This document shows positions 53,860 through 61,684 of a DNA stretch of 64,000 nucleotides, piece after piece. The stretch lies in assembly GCF_003065485.1 (NCBI RefSeq), contig NZ_CP026951.1, forward strand, positions 1,674,001 to 1,738,000, read 5' to 3'. The stretch is from Salinibacterium hongtaonis (GTDB taxonomy: Bacteria; Actinomycetota; Actinomycetes; Actinomycetales; Microbacteriaceae). The notes beneath the pieces are model-generated. The model saw nothing but the letters and a program-made list of their open reading frames with translations, did not search any database and was not told the DNA's origin. The translations under genes and the position numbers were made by a program. The first letter of the stretch is position 1. Each line of letters starts with the position of its first letter.

Positions 53860-54213
53860 ATGAATGACGATAGCGAGTGGCCGACGGACTGGCTTCGGGC
53901 CGTGTTGTCACCGGCCGTACTCAGGGTGCTGGCCGACGGTCCGACCTACGGCTACGCAATCTCAGCACGCCTGGAAGCAGCAGGCTTCGGGAAGGTGAAA
54001 GGCGGCACTTTATACCCACTTCTTGGGCGGCTCGAAGTCGCCGACCTCGTTCGTACCGAGTGGCGTGCGGGCGAAGCCGGACCTGGACGCAAGTACTACG
54101 AGCTCACTCCCGGCGGTAAAGCGAGCCTTGCCGAGCAAGCCGAGCGCTGGACCCGCTTCGTCACCGTCACTGAATTGCACTTACAGACCACAACGGAGGA
54201 ACAGCATGACTGA
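53860..54213 (+). CDS. PadR-family transcriptional regulator
   Basis: 117 residues. The PadR winged helix is clear: LSPAVLRVLADGPTYGYAISARLEAAGFG, then KGGTLYPLLGRLE and GPGRKYYELTPGGKASL. PadR proteins of this size repress a neighbouring membrane protein or exporter gene. Its stop overlaps the start of the downstream membrane protein by 8 bases, so they are co-translated. The element's cargo thus carries its own regulator. Confidence 0.93.
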   Translation: MNDDSEWPTDWLRAVLSPAVLRVLADGPTYGYAISARLEAAGFGKVKGGTLYPLLGRLEVADLVRTEWRAGEAGPGRKYYELTPGGKASLAEQAERWTRFVTVTELHLQTTTEEQHD

Positions 54214-54943
54214 CCGCAGCCTTGAAGCGGAGTTTGCCCCGGACATCGATGCACAGTGGGCGGGGGACTTTATCCTCGAGGCGCGCCTTCTCGACGTGCC
54301 GGGTGACCGGATCGGTGATTCCCTTAACGACGTGAATACGCACTGCCGCGACGCGCGCGAAGCAGCGGATATAGCGTTTGGTGACCCCACGGAGTACGCG
54401 CGGGTTATAGCTGCGCAGAGCACCCCCTCGACCACCCGGTGGCTCCCTCTCCTAGGGCCAACTAGCTTGCAGATCATCGGCGTCGTTCTCGGACTTCACG
54501 GCGTCGGCGGTTGGGTCACGGGGAACGCTCATCCGCTTACCTGGAGCACAGGAGCCATGCTCATCGCACTCATCGGAGGCGTTTCGTTGCTCTCCGTTGC
54601 GCTCTCGCGTTCCCTGCGAGCGATCGTACGTCGCCCGTTCATCGGTGCACTCTTGGTTGGAGTTGCCGGCGCCCTCCTGTTCGCAGGGCCATATCTACTG
54701 CTTCTCATAGAGACGCCCCCGCTGCCGCTGCCTACGGGTCTCGTCTTCGCACTCGGCATCACCATTCTGGTGATCGGAATCGGCCTTGCCGTAGCGACCG
54801 CAAGAACAGGGAACGTCGATGACCCGATCAGTGCACCGGGAATAGCCCCACGGTCGCGACGAGAAAAGTACCTAGTTGCCGGAGCCCCACTGGCCTGGCT
54901 AGTCGTGGGGGCGACGCTCATCATCCTCTTCGCCCCACGCTAG
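54206..54943 (+). CDS. Membrane protein with HAAS-like N-terminal domain
   Basis: About 245 residues from ATG 54206, preceded by GGAGGA. The first 65 residues resemble the HAAS (DUF1700) helical signalling domain usually encoded next to PadR regulators, including SLNDVNTHCRDAREAADIAFGDPTEYA. About five membrane helices follow. The pair is a common PadR/HAAS module in which the membrane protein is thought to sense the envelope; the signal is unknown. Confidence 0.82.
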   Translation: MTDRSLEAEFAPDIDAQWAGDFILEARLLDVPGDRIGDSLNDVNTHCRDAREAADIAFGDPTEYARVIAAQSTPSTTRWLPLLGPTSLQIIGVVLGLHGVGGWVTGNAHPLTWSTGAMLIALIGGVSLLSVALSRSLRAIVRRPFIGALLVGVAGALLFAGPYLLLLIETPPLPLPTGLVFALGITILVIGIGLAVATARTGNVDDPISAPGIAPRSRREKYLVAGAPLAWLVVGATLIILFAPR

Positions 54944-55218
54944 AGCACCGACAACCTACGGGACAGTGTCCTGTATGCCGATGAGGACGCGCCATGTTTC
55001 GAAACCCTTGGGATGCGAGACGTCTCGGCGCAGGTCCGCGCTCGTGGGAGCCCGATCCTCTCCTCGCTGGCGCGACGATTCTCGTAACTATGGCGCATAA
55101 CCGGTGGAAGCCTTTTCGGTACGCAACCTCAGTTACGAGACACTCGGGCAAGGAGACACGCCGCCCCGACTAGCCCCCGAATTCGGGTCAGCCGGCTCGC
55201 GCAAGCACGTGATCCCGA
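54944..55218. other. Gene-free right margin of the element with palindromes
   Basis: No gene. Contains GGACAGTGTCC (54961 region), the palindromes GTTTCGAAAC (54996-55005) and GAGACGTCTC (55017-55026), and a further ACGAGACACTC (about 55134). The motifs resemble those in the left margin and look like degenerate site-specific recombination sites. Confidence 0.5.
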
Positions 55219-55266
55219 TTTTCCAAACTAGGTGGCAATTTTCCGAACTAGCGTGACAAGTGACAG
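55219..55266 (-). repeat. Right terminal inverted repeat with internal tandem units
   Basis: Read on the minus strand from 55266: CTGTCACTTG, then CTAGTTCGGAAAATTGCCAC and CTAGTTTGGAAAATCGGGAT, two near-identical 20-base units. The outer 28 bases mirror the left repeat at 50394. Multiple short repeats inside an end are a known feature of IS21-family elements. Confidence 0.75.
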
Positions 55267-55268
55267 AG

Positions 55269-55341
55269 TGCCCCCGGCAGGATTCGAACCTGCGACCAAG
55301 AGATTAGAAGGCTCCTGCTCTATCCCCTGAGCTACGGAGGC
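55269..55341 (-). tRNA. tRNA-Arg (anticodon TCT)
   Basis: Full cloverleaf on the minus strand: acceptor GCCTCCG with CGGGGGC, D-stem GCTC/GAGC, anticodon loop CTTCTAA, T-arm GCAGG-TTCGAAT-CCTGC, discriminator A. No encoded CCA. The anticodon stem has one mismatch next to the loop. Its 3' end lies two bases from the right inverted repeat. Confidence 0.96.
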
Positions 55342-55404
55342 GACCCCCCAAGAATACCGCAGTAGCCGGGGATGGTTTCCGCTCTCCGCTCCGCGGTGCG
55401 CTCC

Positions 55405-55674
55405 CTACTCCCGGTCTTCTGGGTCCTCGAGCGCTTCGCTGTCGCGCGGGTCGTATACATAGGTCACGAAATAGGTGCCGCCCACTTCTCGCCAGTTTGT
55501 TGCGTCATAGTTGATCATGCTCTCCGCGCCCGACTCGGACGCGAGAACGGTGAGCGAGTCATCCCATGTTCCATCGGTGCTGATGCGCCGCTCCGATTGC
55601 CCGTCGCTCGGGCCACCGGCGTAAACAACGATGTACTCATCACCCTTAGCCAGGGCAGGCCGTGAATCAGTCAT
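55405..55674 (-). CDS. Small hypothetical protein
   Basis: 89 residues, soluble, beta-rich: GDEYIVVYAGGPSDGQSERRISTDG and GTYFVTYVYDPRDSE. The acidic C-terminus and clean ATG start in a gap between tRNA-Arg and orn support a real gene. No family recognised. Confidence 0.72.
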   Translation of the reverse strand: MTDSRPALAKGDEYIVVYAGGPSDGQSERRISTDGTWDDSLTVLASESGAESMINYDATNWREVGGTYFVTYVYDPRDSEALEDPEDRE

Positions 55675-55731
55675 GCTCTCTTAGTACCACCGCGCGCCGC
55701 TGCTGTCAGGGGCCAACGATAGGATCGAACA

Positions 55732-56352
55732 ATGGCTAGCACCGCAGACCGACTCGTCTGGATCGATTGTGAAATGACGGGGCTCGACCTCGAAAACGAT
55801 GAACTGGTTGAAGTTGCGGTGGTGATCACCGACTACGACCTCCAGATCATCGATCCTGGATTCGCGATTGTGATCAAGCCCGATCAGTCGGCGCTCGACA
55901 ATATGAACGACTTCGTGCGAACAATGCACGAGAAGTCAGGGCTGCTCGAAGAGATTCCGAACGGAGTCTCTCTGGCCGACGCAGAGTTCGCGGTGAACGA
56001 GTACATCCTGAAGCACGTACCCACTGCGGGCAAGGCGCCCCTGGCTGGCAACACCATCGGCACGGACCGTGCGTTCATCGCCAAGTACATGCCCCGGGTC
56101 GACAGCCACCTCCACTACCGCAACGTCGACGTCTCCTCCATCAAGGAGCTCGCACGCCGCTGGTTCCCCCGCGTCTACATCAACGCGCCAGAAAAGAACG
56201 GCGGGCATCGCGCTCTGGCCGACATCCTTGAGTCGATCCGTGAACTCGAGTACTACCGCCGATCCGTGTTCGTTTCTGACCCCGGGCCCACGACCGAAGA
56301 GCTGCAGCTCGTGTCGGCCTCCGTGGTGGAGAATTTCGCCTCCAGGTTGTAA
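55732..56352 (+). CDS. orn: Oligoribonuclease
   Basis: 206 residues. DEDDh 3'-5' exonuclease that degrades 2-5-mer RNAs and pGpG. The exo motifs are WIDCEMTGLDL (Asp12, Glu14), the internal GNTIGTDRAFIAKYMP, and GGHRALADILESI with the catalytic His and Asp. Universal, usually essential in Gram-negative bacteria and conserved in actinobacteria. It precedes tRNA-His. Confidence 0.97.
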   Translation: MASTADRLVWIDCEMTGLDLENDELVEVAVVITDYDLQIIDPGFAIVIKPDQSALDNMNDFVRTMHEKSGLLEEIPNGVSLADAEFAVNEYILKHVPTAGKAPLAGNTIGTDRAFIAKYMPRVDSHLHYRNVDVSSIKELARRWFPRVYINAPEKNGGHRALADILESIRELEYYRRSVFVSDPGPTTEELQLVSASVVENFASRL

Positions 56353-56405
56353 TACAATCGTCTAGTTGCCTTTTTCGCCCGGAGAAATCCGCGGAGAAAG
56401 CACAT

Positions 56406-56482
56406 GGTGGGCGTAGCTCAGTTGGTAGAGCGCTGGCTTGTGGTGCCGGATGTCGCGGGTTCGAGTCCCGTCGTTCACCCCA
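56406..56482 (+). tRNA. tRNA-His (anticodon GTG)
   Basis: Cloverleaf with the extra G at position -1 (56406) opposite discriminator C, acceptor GTGGGCG/CGTTCAC, anticodon loop TTGTGGT, T-arm GCGGG-TTCGAGT-CCCGT and an encoded CCA (56480-56482). The G-1:C73 pair is the identity mark for histidine. Confidence 0.97.
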
Positions 56483-56500
56483 TCGAGGTAAAACTCAGAG

Positions 56501-56528
56501 AAACGGCTCGGCTTCGGCCGGGCCGTTT
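56501..56528 (+). terminator. UUCG-loop terminator after tRNA-His
   Basis: AAACGGCTCGGC and GCCGGGCCGTTT pair over 12 bp (one G-U) around a TTCG tetraloop, followed by CTTGTTGT. Classic intrinsic terminator for the tRNA transcript. Confidence 0.9.
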
Positions 56529-56620
56529 CTTGTTGTGCACGGCCGGCCGGAGCGAGCCGACCAGCGCGAGCGTGCACGAGGCAGCGCGCAGAGCGGCGCG
56601 GCGTGTGTCAGGCTGGAAGC

Positions 56621-56905
56621 ATGCCCCGCATTGCCGAACGTTCGCAGCCGACCCTGTCGGTTGCATCCGACACACCCTGGGTCGCAATCGTCTGGAACGA
56701 CCCGGTCAACCTCATGTCGTATGTCTCGTACGTATTCCGCAGTTACTTTGGCTACACCGCGGTCGAGGCCGAACGGCTGATGCTCGCGGTGCACCTCGAG
56801 GGCAAGGCCGTTGTGGCGTCGGGCACCCGCGAAGAGATGGAGCGCCATGTCGAAGCCATGCACGACTACGGCCTCTGGGCCACGCTCGCGAAGTCGGGAG
56901 AGTAA
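56621..56905 (+). CDS. clpS: ATP-dependent Clp protease adaptor ClpS
   Basis: 94 residues from ATG 56621, preceded by TGGAAG. The N-end-rule adaptor fold is clear: [20 protein letters not shown] with the substrate-contacting Asn-Asp, the hydrophobic pocket region, and [32 protein letters not shown]. It delivers N-degron proteins to ClpC1/ClpP. It forms a unit with the next two genes (3-base gap, then an 8-base overlap). Confidence 0.96.
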   Translation: MPRIAERSQPTLSVASDTPWVAIVWNDPVNLMSYVSYVFRSYFGYTAVEAERLMLAVHLEGKAVVASGTREEMERHVEAMHDYGLWATLAKSGE

Positions 56906-56908
56906 CCG

Positions 56909-57382
56909 GTGAGGCGATTTGAACGCGAAGCCGACGGGAGCTTCGTCGCGCTGGCAGATGACGCAGAAATCGGCGTGCTGACAACGCTGGCGCGGCAAAT
57001 TGCTGAGCTGCTGACCGAGCGTTCCCCCAGCGACCCCGCCGTGCTGCGCCTGCTTCCGGATGCTTACGCCGACGACGCCGAGGCAGCATCCGAATTCCGC
57101 CGCTTCACCGAGGCAGACCTCGCTGCCCGCAAGGCCAGCAACGCCCAGACGGTCGTCGAGACCCTGGAGTCGACCGGCGATGATGGGCGCATTCGGGTCG
57201 AGGCATCTCAGGCAATCGCCTGGCTTAAGACGCTCACCGACATCCGTCTTGTGCTCGCCGTTCGCCTCGACATCGACTCTGAGGACGACGACGACGGACG
57301 CGAGACCGACCCCATGATGCGGGACGTCTATGACTGGCTGGGCTTCGTGCAGAACTCGCTCGTCGAGGCTCTCGATGCTTGA
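56909..57382 (+). CDS. DUF2017-family protein
   Basis: 157 residues from GTG 56909. All-helical acidic protein with AEIGVLTTLARQIAELL, RLLPDAYADDAEAASEFRRFTE and MMRDVYDWLGFVQNSLVEAL, the pattern of the actinobacterial DUF2017 family that nearly always follows clpS. The pairing suggests a role in ClpS-dependent proteolysis, but none is proven. Confidence 0.92.
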   Translation: MRRFEREADGSFVALADDAEIGVLTTLARQIAELLTERSPSDPAVLRLLPDAYADDAEAASEFRRFTEADLAARKASNAQTVVETLESTGDDGRIRVEASQAIAWLKTLTDIRLVLAVRLDIDSEDDDDGRETDPMMRDVYDWLGFVQNSLVEALDA

Positions 57383-57725
57383 CATGGGCGAAGACGAGTT
57401 CGAGAAGCTTGTTGTTGACGAACTCGATCAGCTGCCCGATGACATGGTCGATGGGCTCGACAATGTGATCTTTGTCACGGAGGCCCGGCCGCCCAACGGC
57501 ACGCTCGACACGCTCGGCGTCTATGAGGGGGTCGCCCTGACGGAACGGGGGACCTATGGCTATGGCGAGCTGCCGGACCGCATCGTGCTCTTTCGGGAAC
57601 CGCTGCTGGCGATCTGCGACGACATCGGGCAGCTCCGGGACGAGATCCATGTGACCCTGGTTCACGAAATCGCGCACTTCTATGGAATCGACGACGCTCA
57701 ACTTCACGAACTCGGCTGGGGCTGA
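57375..57725 (+). CDS. Small zincin-like metallopeptidase-family protein
   Basis: 116 residues from ATG 57375, overlapping the DUF2017 stop by 8 bases. Motif HEIAHFYGIDD (HEXXH at residues 97-101 plus the downstream Asp) marks the minimal zincin family (DUF1025-like). Preceding EFEKLVVDELDQLPDDMVDGL is typical. Peptidase activity is plausible but such short proteins have not been widely shown to cleave substrates. Confidence 0.92.
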   Translation: MLDMGEDEFEKLVVDELDQLPDDMVDGLDNVIFVTEARPPNGTLDTLGVYEGVALTERGTYGYGELPDRIVLFREPLLAICDDIGQLRDEIHVTLVHEIAHFYGIDDAQLHELGWG

Positions 57726-57753
57726 TCGCGAGCCTCGCCAGTCGTGGGCCTGG

Positions 57754-59007
57754 CTAGTCGTGGGGCTCTGGCCGCGGCGCCTGGGGACCGCTGCGTGGCC
57801 GGCCCGTAAGCAGCGCTGCTGGCCGGATGCTGTCCCGCCCGAATCGGCGCGTCACCCCGTCGACCGTGCGCTCTGCATCCCGCCAGCTCTCGTCCGCATC
57901 CCACAGCGACGGTTGTGCGCCACCCGCCGGCGCGAGGTTCTCGGCCCGCACTCCGATGAGGCGCACGGGCGGATGCTGCCCCACCGCCTCGTAGGCGGCC
58001 CTGGCCTCGGCATAGATCGTGCGAGCGAGGTCCGTGGGCGCCGCCAGCCGTCTGGCGCGGGTAATGGTGGTGAAGTCTCCGTATCGAAGCTTGAGGGAGA
58101 TGGTGCCCGCCTCGCTCCCGGCCGCGCGCAGCCGAGCGGCAACCTTCGTTGACATTCGGAGAAGCTCTCGATTGAGCACGTCGTCGTCGTCGATATCTGT
58201 CTCGAAGGTCATCTCATGGCCGATGCTCTTCTCAACCCGGCCCGGGCTCACGGAGCGCGGGTCGATTCCATTGGAGAGCTCATACAGTTTGGTGCCGAGC
58301 GCATCGCCGAGGGTGCGCCTCAGCACCGCGAGCGGCGTATGCGCGATATCGCCGATGGTGTGCAGCGCCTGCCGAAGCAGGGTCGCCTCGGTGGCGGCTC
58401 CCACCCCCCAGAGCGCAGACACGGGCAAGGGGTGCAAAAACTCAAGGGTATGTGCGGCCGGGATGACGAGCAGCCCGTCGGGCTTGGCCCGTCCCGAGGC
58501 GAGCTTGGCCACGAACTTGGTTGAGGCCGCCCCCACAGAGCAGGCCAGCCCCGTCTCGTCGCGAACCCGCTGCCGAATCAGCTGTCCGACCTCGGCCGGG
58601 GTGCCCCGCACCCGACGGGCCCCCGCGACGTCGAGAAACGCCTCGTCGATGCCCAGCCGCTCCACCAACGGCGTCATATCGTCGAAGATCGCCATGACCT
58701 GGGATGAGAAGTGCTGATACTTCTCGAAGTGGGGTTCGAGCACGACCGCACGAGGGCAGAGCCGCATGGCCTGGCTGAGAGGCATCGCCGAGCGCACTCC
58801 GAACCGGCGAGCCGGATAGTTGGCGGCAGTCACCACCGAGCGAGCGGATTTGCCCGCGACCACGACGGGCTGGTCGACGAGATCGGGCCGGTCGAGTAGT
58901 TCGACCGAGGCGAAGAACGCATCGAGGTCGACATGCAAAATCGGGGAGGTGGTGCTGTCGACGGAGGCAGCACTGACCTGCCGCGCCGAACCGTCTTGCT
59001 TACTCAC
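57754..59007 (-). CDS. dinB: DNA polymerase IV (Y family)
   Basis: 417 residues. Catalytic ILHVDLDAFFASVE near residue 29 and LGIDEAFLDVAG for the metal-binding acids, the fingers-palm segment RFGVRSAMPLSQAMRLCP, then the little finger domain ending in a Pro/Arg/Ser-rich tail without a clear beta-clamp motif. Performs error-prone lesion bypass. It is convergent with the metallopeptidase gene. Confidence 0.95.
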   Translation of the reverse strand: MSKQDGSARQVSAASVDSTTSPILHVDLDAFFASVELLDRPDLVDQPVVVAGKSARSVVTAANYPARRFGVRSAMPLSQAMRLCPRAVVLEPHFEKYQHFSSQVMAIFDDMTPLVERLGIDEAFLDVAGARRVRGTPAEVGQLIRQRVRDETGLACSVGAASTKFVAKLASGRAKPDGLLVIPAAHTLEFLHPLPVSALWGVGAATEATLLRQALHTIGDIAHTPLAVLRRTLGDALGTKLYELSNGIDPRSVSPGRVEKSIGHEMTFETDIDDDDVLNRELLRMSTKVAARLRAAGSEAGTISLKLRYGDFTTITRARRLAAPTDLARTIYAEARAAYEAVGQHPPVRLIGVRAENLAPAGGAQPSLWDADESWRDAERTVDGVTRRFGRDSIRPAALLTGRPRSGPQAPRPEPHD

Positions 59008-59082
59008 TGATTCAGGCTAGACCAGCCCGCCGACATCCGGATCCATGCCGGATGCGGCAGGGCCTACCACCCACTACGGCGT

Positions 59083-59994
59083 CTAGCCGATGCGGGCAGC
59101 GATCCACGCATAGGGGTCAACGGAATCGCCGCCGCCGGGGTGGATCTCGAAGTGAAGGTGCGGGCCCTGAGCGTTGCCGGTTGCCCCCACCAGACCAATC
59201 ACCTGGCCGACGCCCACGCTGTCGCCAACGCTGAGCGTCATCGATCCCGCCTGGAAGTGGCCGTAGACGCTTGTTACGAGCTGGCCGCCGATGGTGTGGC
59301 TAATGGTCACCGATACGCCCATGGCGCCGGAGGATGAGGGGCTAGCGCTGCTGACGGTGCCCGAGGCCATAGCGCTCACCGGCGTGCCTGCGCCGGGGAA
59401 GATATCCATGCCGTGGTGAAAGTTTGAGTAACACGCTGCGCAGTCGCGGGGTCCGTAGCCGCTCGCGACAGCGCTGCCGAGGGGCAGGGGATACTGCAGG
59501 CCAGCGACCATAGCGACCGCGGGCGCCTTGGCGACGGGGGCAGCAGGCTTTGGCGCGCTGACAGCCGTGTAGGTGTCGCGCACCACGGGAACGATCGGCG
59601 TTGCCGCCACCGCAGCGATCGAGAGCGACTGCGCTGGTGGCTCGACCGCCGCCACCGCGGGTTGGACGGGTTGAGCTGCCGCAGGAAGCGCGACTCCCGC
59701 GATCGCAGCTATCAGCAGCGCTCCGGTCGTTGCCGCGAGACGAGTGCGCAGAGTCTTGACGGCGTGTACGCCGTGGAGGCGCCTTTGAAGAGCAGGAGCG
59801 AGCCGCGGCGGCGTGATTCCGCGGTGACGTGCTGCGGCCTTTTCTTCCGCTGGCGGCGCGGACGGCGCAGCGGGCACAGTGGGATTGAGGGGCACGGGTA
59901 AGCAGTCCTTAAGATTGTCGAAACCGGGCCTTCGGGTGCCGCGGCGATCGAACAAGCCAACCCGACGAACCTCCGTGAAACCTGAGTAGCTCAC
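59083..59994 (-). CDS. M23-family peptidase (LytM-like), secreted
   Basis: 303 residues from GTG 59994; a GTG at 59895 with AAGGA upstream is a serious alternative that would remove 33 residues with no protein-like features. A basic region, then a membrane/signal helix (TTGALLIAAIAGVALPAAAQ), a Pro/Ala/Val linker, and the LytM domain with NFHHGMDIF, the zinc ligands in HHxxxD, and GPHLHFEIH at the C-terminus. It cuts peptide crosslinks in peptidoglycan. A single gene, divergent from the YceI gene. Confidence 0.9.
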   Translation of the reverse strand: MSYSGFTEVRRVGLFDRRGTRRPGFDNLKDCLPVPLNPTVPAAPSAPPAEEKAAARHRGITPPRLAPALQRRLHGVHAVKTLRTRLAATTGALLIAAIAGVALPAAAQPVQPAVAAVEPPAQSLSIAAVAATPIVPVVRDTYTAVSAPKPAAPVAKAPAVAMVAGLQYPLPLGSAVASGYGPRDCAACYSNFHHGMDIFPGAGTPVSAMASGTVSSASPSSSGAMGVSVTISHTIGGQLVTSVYGHFQAGSMTLSVGDSVGVGQVIGLVGATGNAQGPHLHFEIHPGGGDSVDPYAWIAARIG

Positions 59995-60077
59995 AGACTT
60001 CCGTCGAAATAGGTTGTCGCAACAAATTTTTGGGCCAATCGGGAATGCTGGCGCAGTCGATGCAGTTGCATGAATTC

Positions 60078-60635
60078 ATGACTACATCAACATCTCTGCA
60101 CCCCCAGTACATCGTCGGCACGTGGGCAATCGACCCCACCCACTCGACCATCGCCTTCAGCGTCAAGCACCTGATGATCAGCAAGGTCCGTGGCACGTTC
60201 GACACATTCTCTGGCACGATCACCACCGCCGAGAACCCGGCAGAGAGCACCATTGAGGCCTCGATCGACGTCGCGTCGGTCAACACCAACCAGGCCGACC
60301 GCGACAACCACCTGCGCACGGGTGACTTTTTCAAGACCGACGAGTTCCCCACCGCTGAGTTCCGCTCCACGAGCATCACGTTCGATGGCGACGACTTCAC
60401 GGCAATCGGCGACCTGACCCTTCGCGGCGTCACCAAGCCCATCACCCTCACGGGCGAGTTCGGCGGAATCACGACCGACGCATACGGCCAGACCAAGGCG
60501 GCGGCCAGCGCCACCACCAAGATCAACCGCCACGACTTCGGTGTCTCCTGGAACGCCGCGCTTGAGGCCGGCGGAGTGACCCTCGGAGACGACATCACTC
60601 TCACGCTTGACCTGCAGGTTGCACTCGCGAAGTAA
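60078..60635 (+). CDS. YceI-family lipid-binding-like protein
   Basis: About 185 residues from ATG 60078, with ATG 60060 as an alternative start; neither has a good ribosome-binding site. The lipocalin-like YceI barrel is evident: GTWAIDPTHSTIAFSVKHLMISKVRGTF, TGDFFKTDEFPTAEFRST, and GVTKPITLTGEF. No signal peptide, so it is cytosolic here. YceI proteins bind isoprenoid-like lipids; in actinobacteria the role is unclear. Confidence 0.93.
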   Translation: MTTSTSLHPQYIVGTWAIDPTHSTIAFSVKHLMISKVRGTFDTFSGTITTAENPAESTIEASIDVASVNTNQADRDNHLRTGDFFKTDEFPTAEFRSTSITFDGDDFTAIGDLTLRGVTKPITLTGEFGGITTDAYGQTKAAASATTKINRHDFGVSWNAALEAGGVTLGDDITLTLDLQVALAK

Positions 60636-60657
60636 CAGCACCCCCGCACGAACACTT

Positions 60658-60683
60658 CGGGCCTCCGCTATCGCGGGGGCCCG
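60658..60683. terminator. Stem-loop terminator after the YceI gene
   Basis: CGGGCCTCCGC (60658-60668) pairs with GCGGGGGCCCG (60673-60683) over 11 bp around a TATC loop, followed by TTGTTCGTTG. It ends the YceI transcript and faces the convergent cation-efflux gene. Confidence 0.82.
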
Positions 60684-60747
60684 TTGTTCGTTGCGCGGCT
60701 AGCGTTCCGCTGCACACAGAGGCAGAGAGGAAGGGCACTTTCGAGAG

Positions 60748-61680
60748 CTATGGATGCTGCTGCGGCTCCTGATTGGCATGTGCCTGCGGTTCAAGCTGAA
60801 ACGTCGAGTGCTCCACGTCGAAGTGGTCGGCAAGGCACTCGTTGAGAGCGCCGAGCAACGCTGAGGCTTGCTCCCCCGACGAGAAGACAGAGTCTTCGAC
60901 CACCACGTGAGCAGAAAAGACGTTCTGCCCGGGCGTGACGGACCACACGTGCACATCATGCACGTCAACAACGCCGGGCTTGGAGAGCACATGCTCGCGA
61001 ATGAGAGCAACGTCTGTGCCCCGAGGCACGCCTTGACTCAAAACGGCAACAACGTCGCGCAGAAGCGAGAAGACACGAGGCAGGATTAGCGCGGCAATTA
61101 CGAGCGAGGCGATTGCATCGGCGAGTTCGAAGCCCGTCGCAAGGATGACGATCGCCGAGATGACGACGACGGCAGACCCCACCAGGTCGCCGAAGACCTC
61201 AAGGTAGGCGGCCCGCATGTTGATGGTCGACCGTGCTCCCCCGCGCAGCACGAGCAGCGCGGCAGCGTTCGCGAGCGCACCAATCGCGGCCACGATCAGC
61301 ATGGGAACGCCCTGCACTTCCGACGGGTGCGGCTCAACGAACCGCGATACCGCCTCGACGAGAACGTAGACGACCACAGCGGTGAGGATAACGGCGTTGA
61401 GGAACGCGGCGAAGACCTCGACGCGGCGGTGACCAAATGTACGGCGGGCATTCGGTGGACGGGCGGCGATGACCGTGGCGATGAGGGCGATGACCAGTCC
61501 GGTCAGGTCTGAGAACATATGGCCGGCATCTGCCAGCAGCGAGAGCGACCCTGAGAGCCATGCTCCGATCGCTTCGACGACAAGAAAGACCGCAACGATG
61601 ACGATGGCAATGACCAACCGTCGGCGATCGGTTATTCCGGCGCCGTGACTGTGGTCGTGATTGTGGTGCGTCATCGTCAT
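60748..61680 (-). CDS. Cation diffusion facilitator (zinc/metal efflux)
   Basis: About 310 residues from ATG 61680. The His-rich start (HHNHDHSHG) is a metal-gathering tail; six membrane helices follow with LSLLADAGHMFSDLTGL (HxxxD) in helix II and LEVFGDLVGSAVV (with the GD motif) in helix V; the C-terminal cytosolic domain has VHDVHVWSVTPG. Exports zinc or similar ions in exchange for protons. It starts 4 bases after the Ku gene ends, same strand. Confidence 0.94.
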   Translation of the reverse strand: MTMTHHNHDHSHGAGITDRRRLVIAIVIVAVFLVVEAIGAWLSGSLSLLADAGHMFSDLTGLVIALIATVIAARPPNARRTFGHRRVEVFAAFLNAVILTAVVVYVLVEAVSRFVEPHPSEVQGVPMLIVAAIGALANAAALLVLRGGARSTINMRAAYLEVFGDLVGSAVVVISAIVILATGFELADAIASLVIAALILPRVFSLLRDVVAVLSQGVPRGTDVALIREHVLSKPGVVDVHDVHVWSVTPGQNVFSAHVVVEDSVFSSGEQASALLGALNECLADHFDVEHSTFQLEPQAHANQEPQQHP

Positions 61681-61684
61681 CACT

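Noticed and set aside
59895-60060. Possible c-di-AMP (ydaO-type) riboswitch ahead of the M23 peptidase
   Set aside because: Cell wall hydrolases in actinobacteria often carry one, but the conserved GGGGGAGCC and GACAGCTCACCTCG-like core elements are not present here.
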